Below are positions 63,758 to 64,000 of a stretch of DNA of 64,000 nt, in pieces; position 1 is the stretch's first letter, and every line of letters begins with the position of its first letter. Both the position numbers and the translations under genes were made by a program. Source of the DNA: Streptococcus sanguinis SK1 = NCTC 7863 (lineage in GTDB: Bacteria > Bacillota > Bacilli > Lactobacillales > Streptococcaceae); contig NZ_GL878507.1 of assembly GCF_000194945.1 (NCBI RefSeq), positions 1 to 64,000 of the forward strand, in the 5' to 3' direction. The notes under the pieces are model-generated. The model was given only the letters and a program-made list of their open reading frames with translations. It searched no databases and had not been told where the DNA came from.

Positions 63758-64000
63758 TGGTGAAAGAAGCAATTAGAACCGCAAACCTTTCTAAAAGATA
63801 TGGAACAAAAAATGTTGTCAACAACTTGAATCTATCAATAAAACCTGGTGAAATAGTAGGGTTTTTAGGACTGAATGGTGCAGGGAAAACAACGACGATG
63901 AGAATGATGCTAGGATTGATAAAATCTACATCAGGAGAATGCTATATTCAAGGAAAAAAGTTAGATCTGAATAATTTAGAACTTCGAAACGAAATAGGTT
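63757..64000 (+). CDS. ABC transporter ATP-binding protein (partial, cut by window end)
   Basis: The first 81 codons of an ABC ATPase, continuing past the window. It reads MVKEAIRTANLSKRYGTKNVV, then Walker A GLNGAGKTTTMRMMLGLI near residues 41-58 and SGECYIQGKKLDL. The pattern with GLNGAGKTT and the pre-Walker IKPGEIVGFLG is that of drug or bacteriocin exporters (CcmA/DrrA type). AAGGAGG at 63742-63748 precedes the ATG, which overlaps the TetR stop (TAATG). A permease gene is expected downstream. Confidence 0.9.
   Translation, partial: MVKEAIRTANLSKRYGTKNVVNNLNLSIKPGEIVGFLGLNGAGKTTTMRMMLGLIKSTSGECYIQGKKLDLNNLELRNEIG

Overview
The window is a chromosomal segment of a Streptococcus, most like the mitis/sanguinis group. 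The main evidence is a set of streptococcal arrangements: gnd followed by the orphan regulator RitR with Asn53 and Cys128; the relP-relR-relS alarmone/two-component operon; glpK-glpO-glpF with an H2O2-forming glycerophosphate oxidase; the order racE, rdgB fusion, phosphodiesterase, cbpB, xerD-like, scpA, scpB, rluB, yidD; and a YidC2-type insertase with a long basic tail. Species is not assigned. No rRNA, CRISPR array or intact insertion sequence was seen.

Layout. 1-250: two tRNA genes (Arg-ACG, Pro-UGG). 580-3230: minus-strand genes (DUF960, ntdP, recX, an APH-like kinase), divergent from rlmD. 4850-10610: minus-strand glycerol operon with a cre-like site and an Mga-type regulator upstream. 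10860-12740: DUF1858, DUF438/hemerythrin/PAS and DUF1912 genes. 12740-16275: a T-box leader, an AT-rich RNase H-like gene and valS. 16330-19730: an AT-rich accessory cassette of a cytosine-5 DNA methyltransferase, a GHKL ATPase with a TIR-like C-terminus and a small membrane protein, followed by a RelE-toxin remnant. 20100-30300: gnd-ritR, a sugar PTS EIICBA with a perfect cre match, nrdR-dnaB-dnaI, a nitroreductase and der. 30430-39075: SNF2 helicase, a hypothetical protein, murC, two GNATs, mltG, greA. 39230-41775: relPRS. 41890-46900: yidC2, acyP, a SpoU methyltransferase, HD protein, Bax-inhibitor-like protein, lysA, yneF. 47000-52720: the racE to yidD operon. 52770-55565: trkH-trkA. 55730-57 kb: a probable small RNA, trmL, an FMN riboswitch with ribU, and a PAP2 phosphatase. 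58200 to the end: a TetR/MATE pair, an ABC-ATPase remnant, MGMT-like protein, a radical SAM protein, mnmM, and a TetR/ABC operon cut by the window end.

Most genes are housekeeping and tightly packed, often overlapping by 4 to 20 bases. The accessory material is concentrated on both sides of valS. The gene captured between the T-box and valS should respond to uncharged tRNA-Val. The cassette after valS looks like an anti-phage system, with DNA methylation beside a GHKL ATPase fused to a putative NAD-cleaving TIR-like domain; that function is inference. A second, smaller disturbed area lies at 58.2-61.1 kb.
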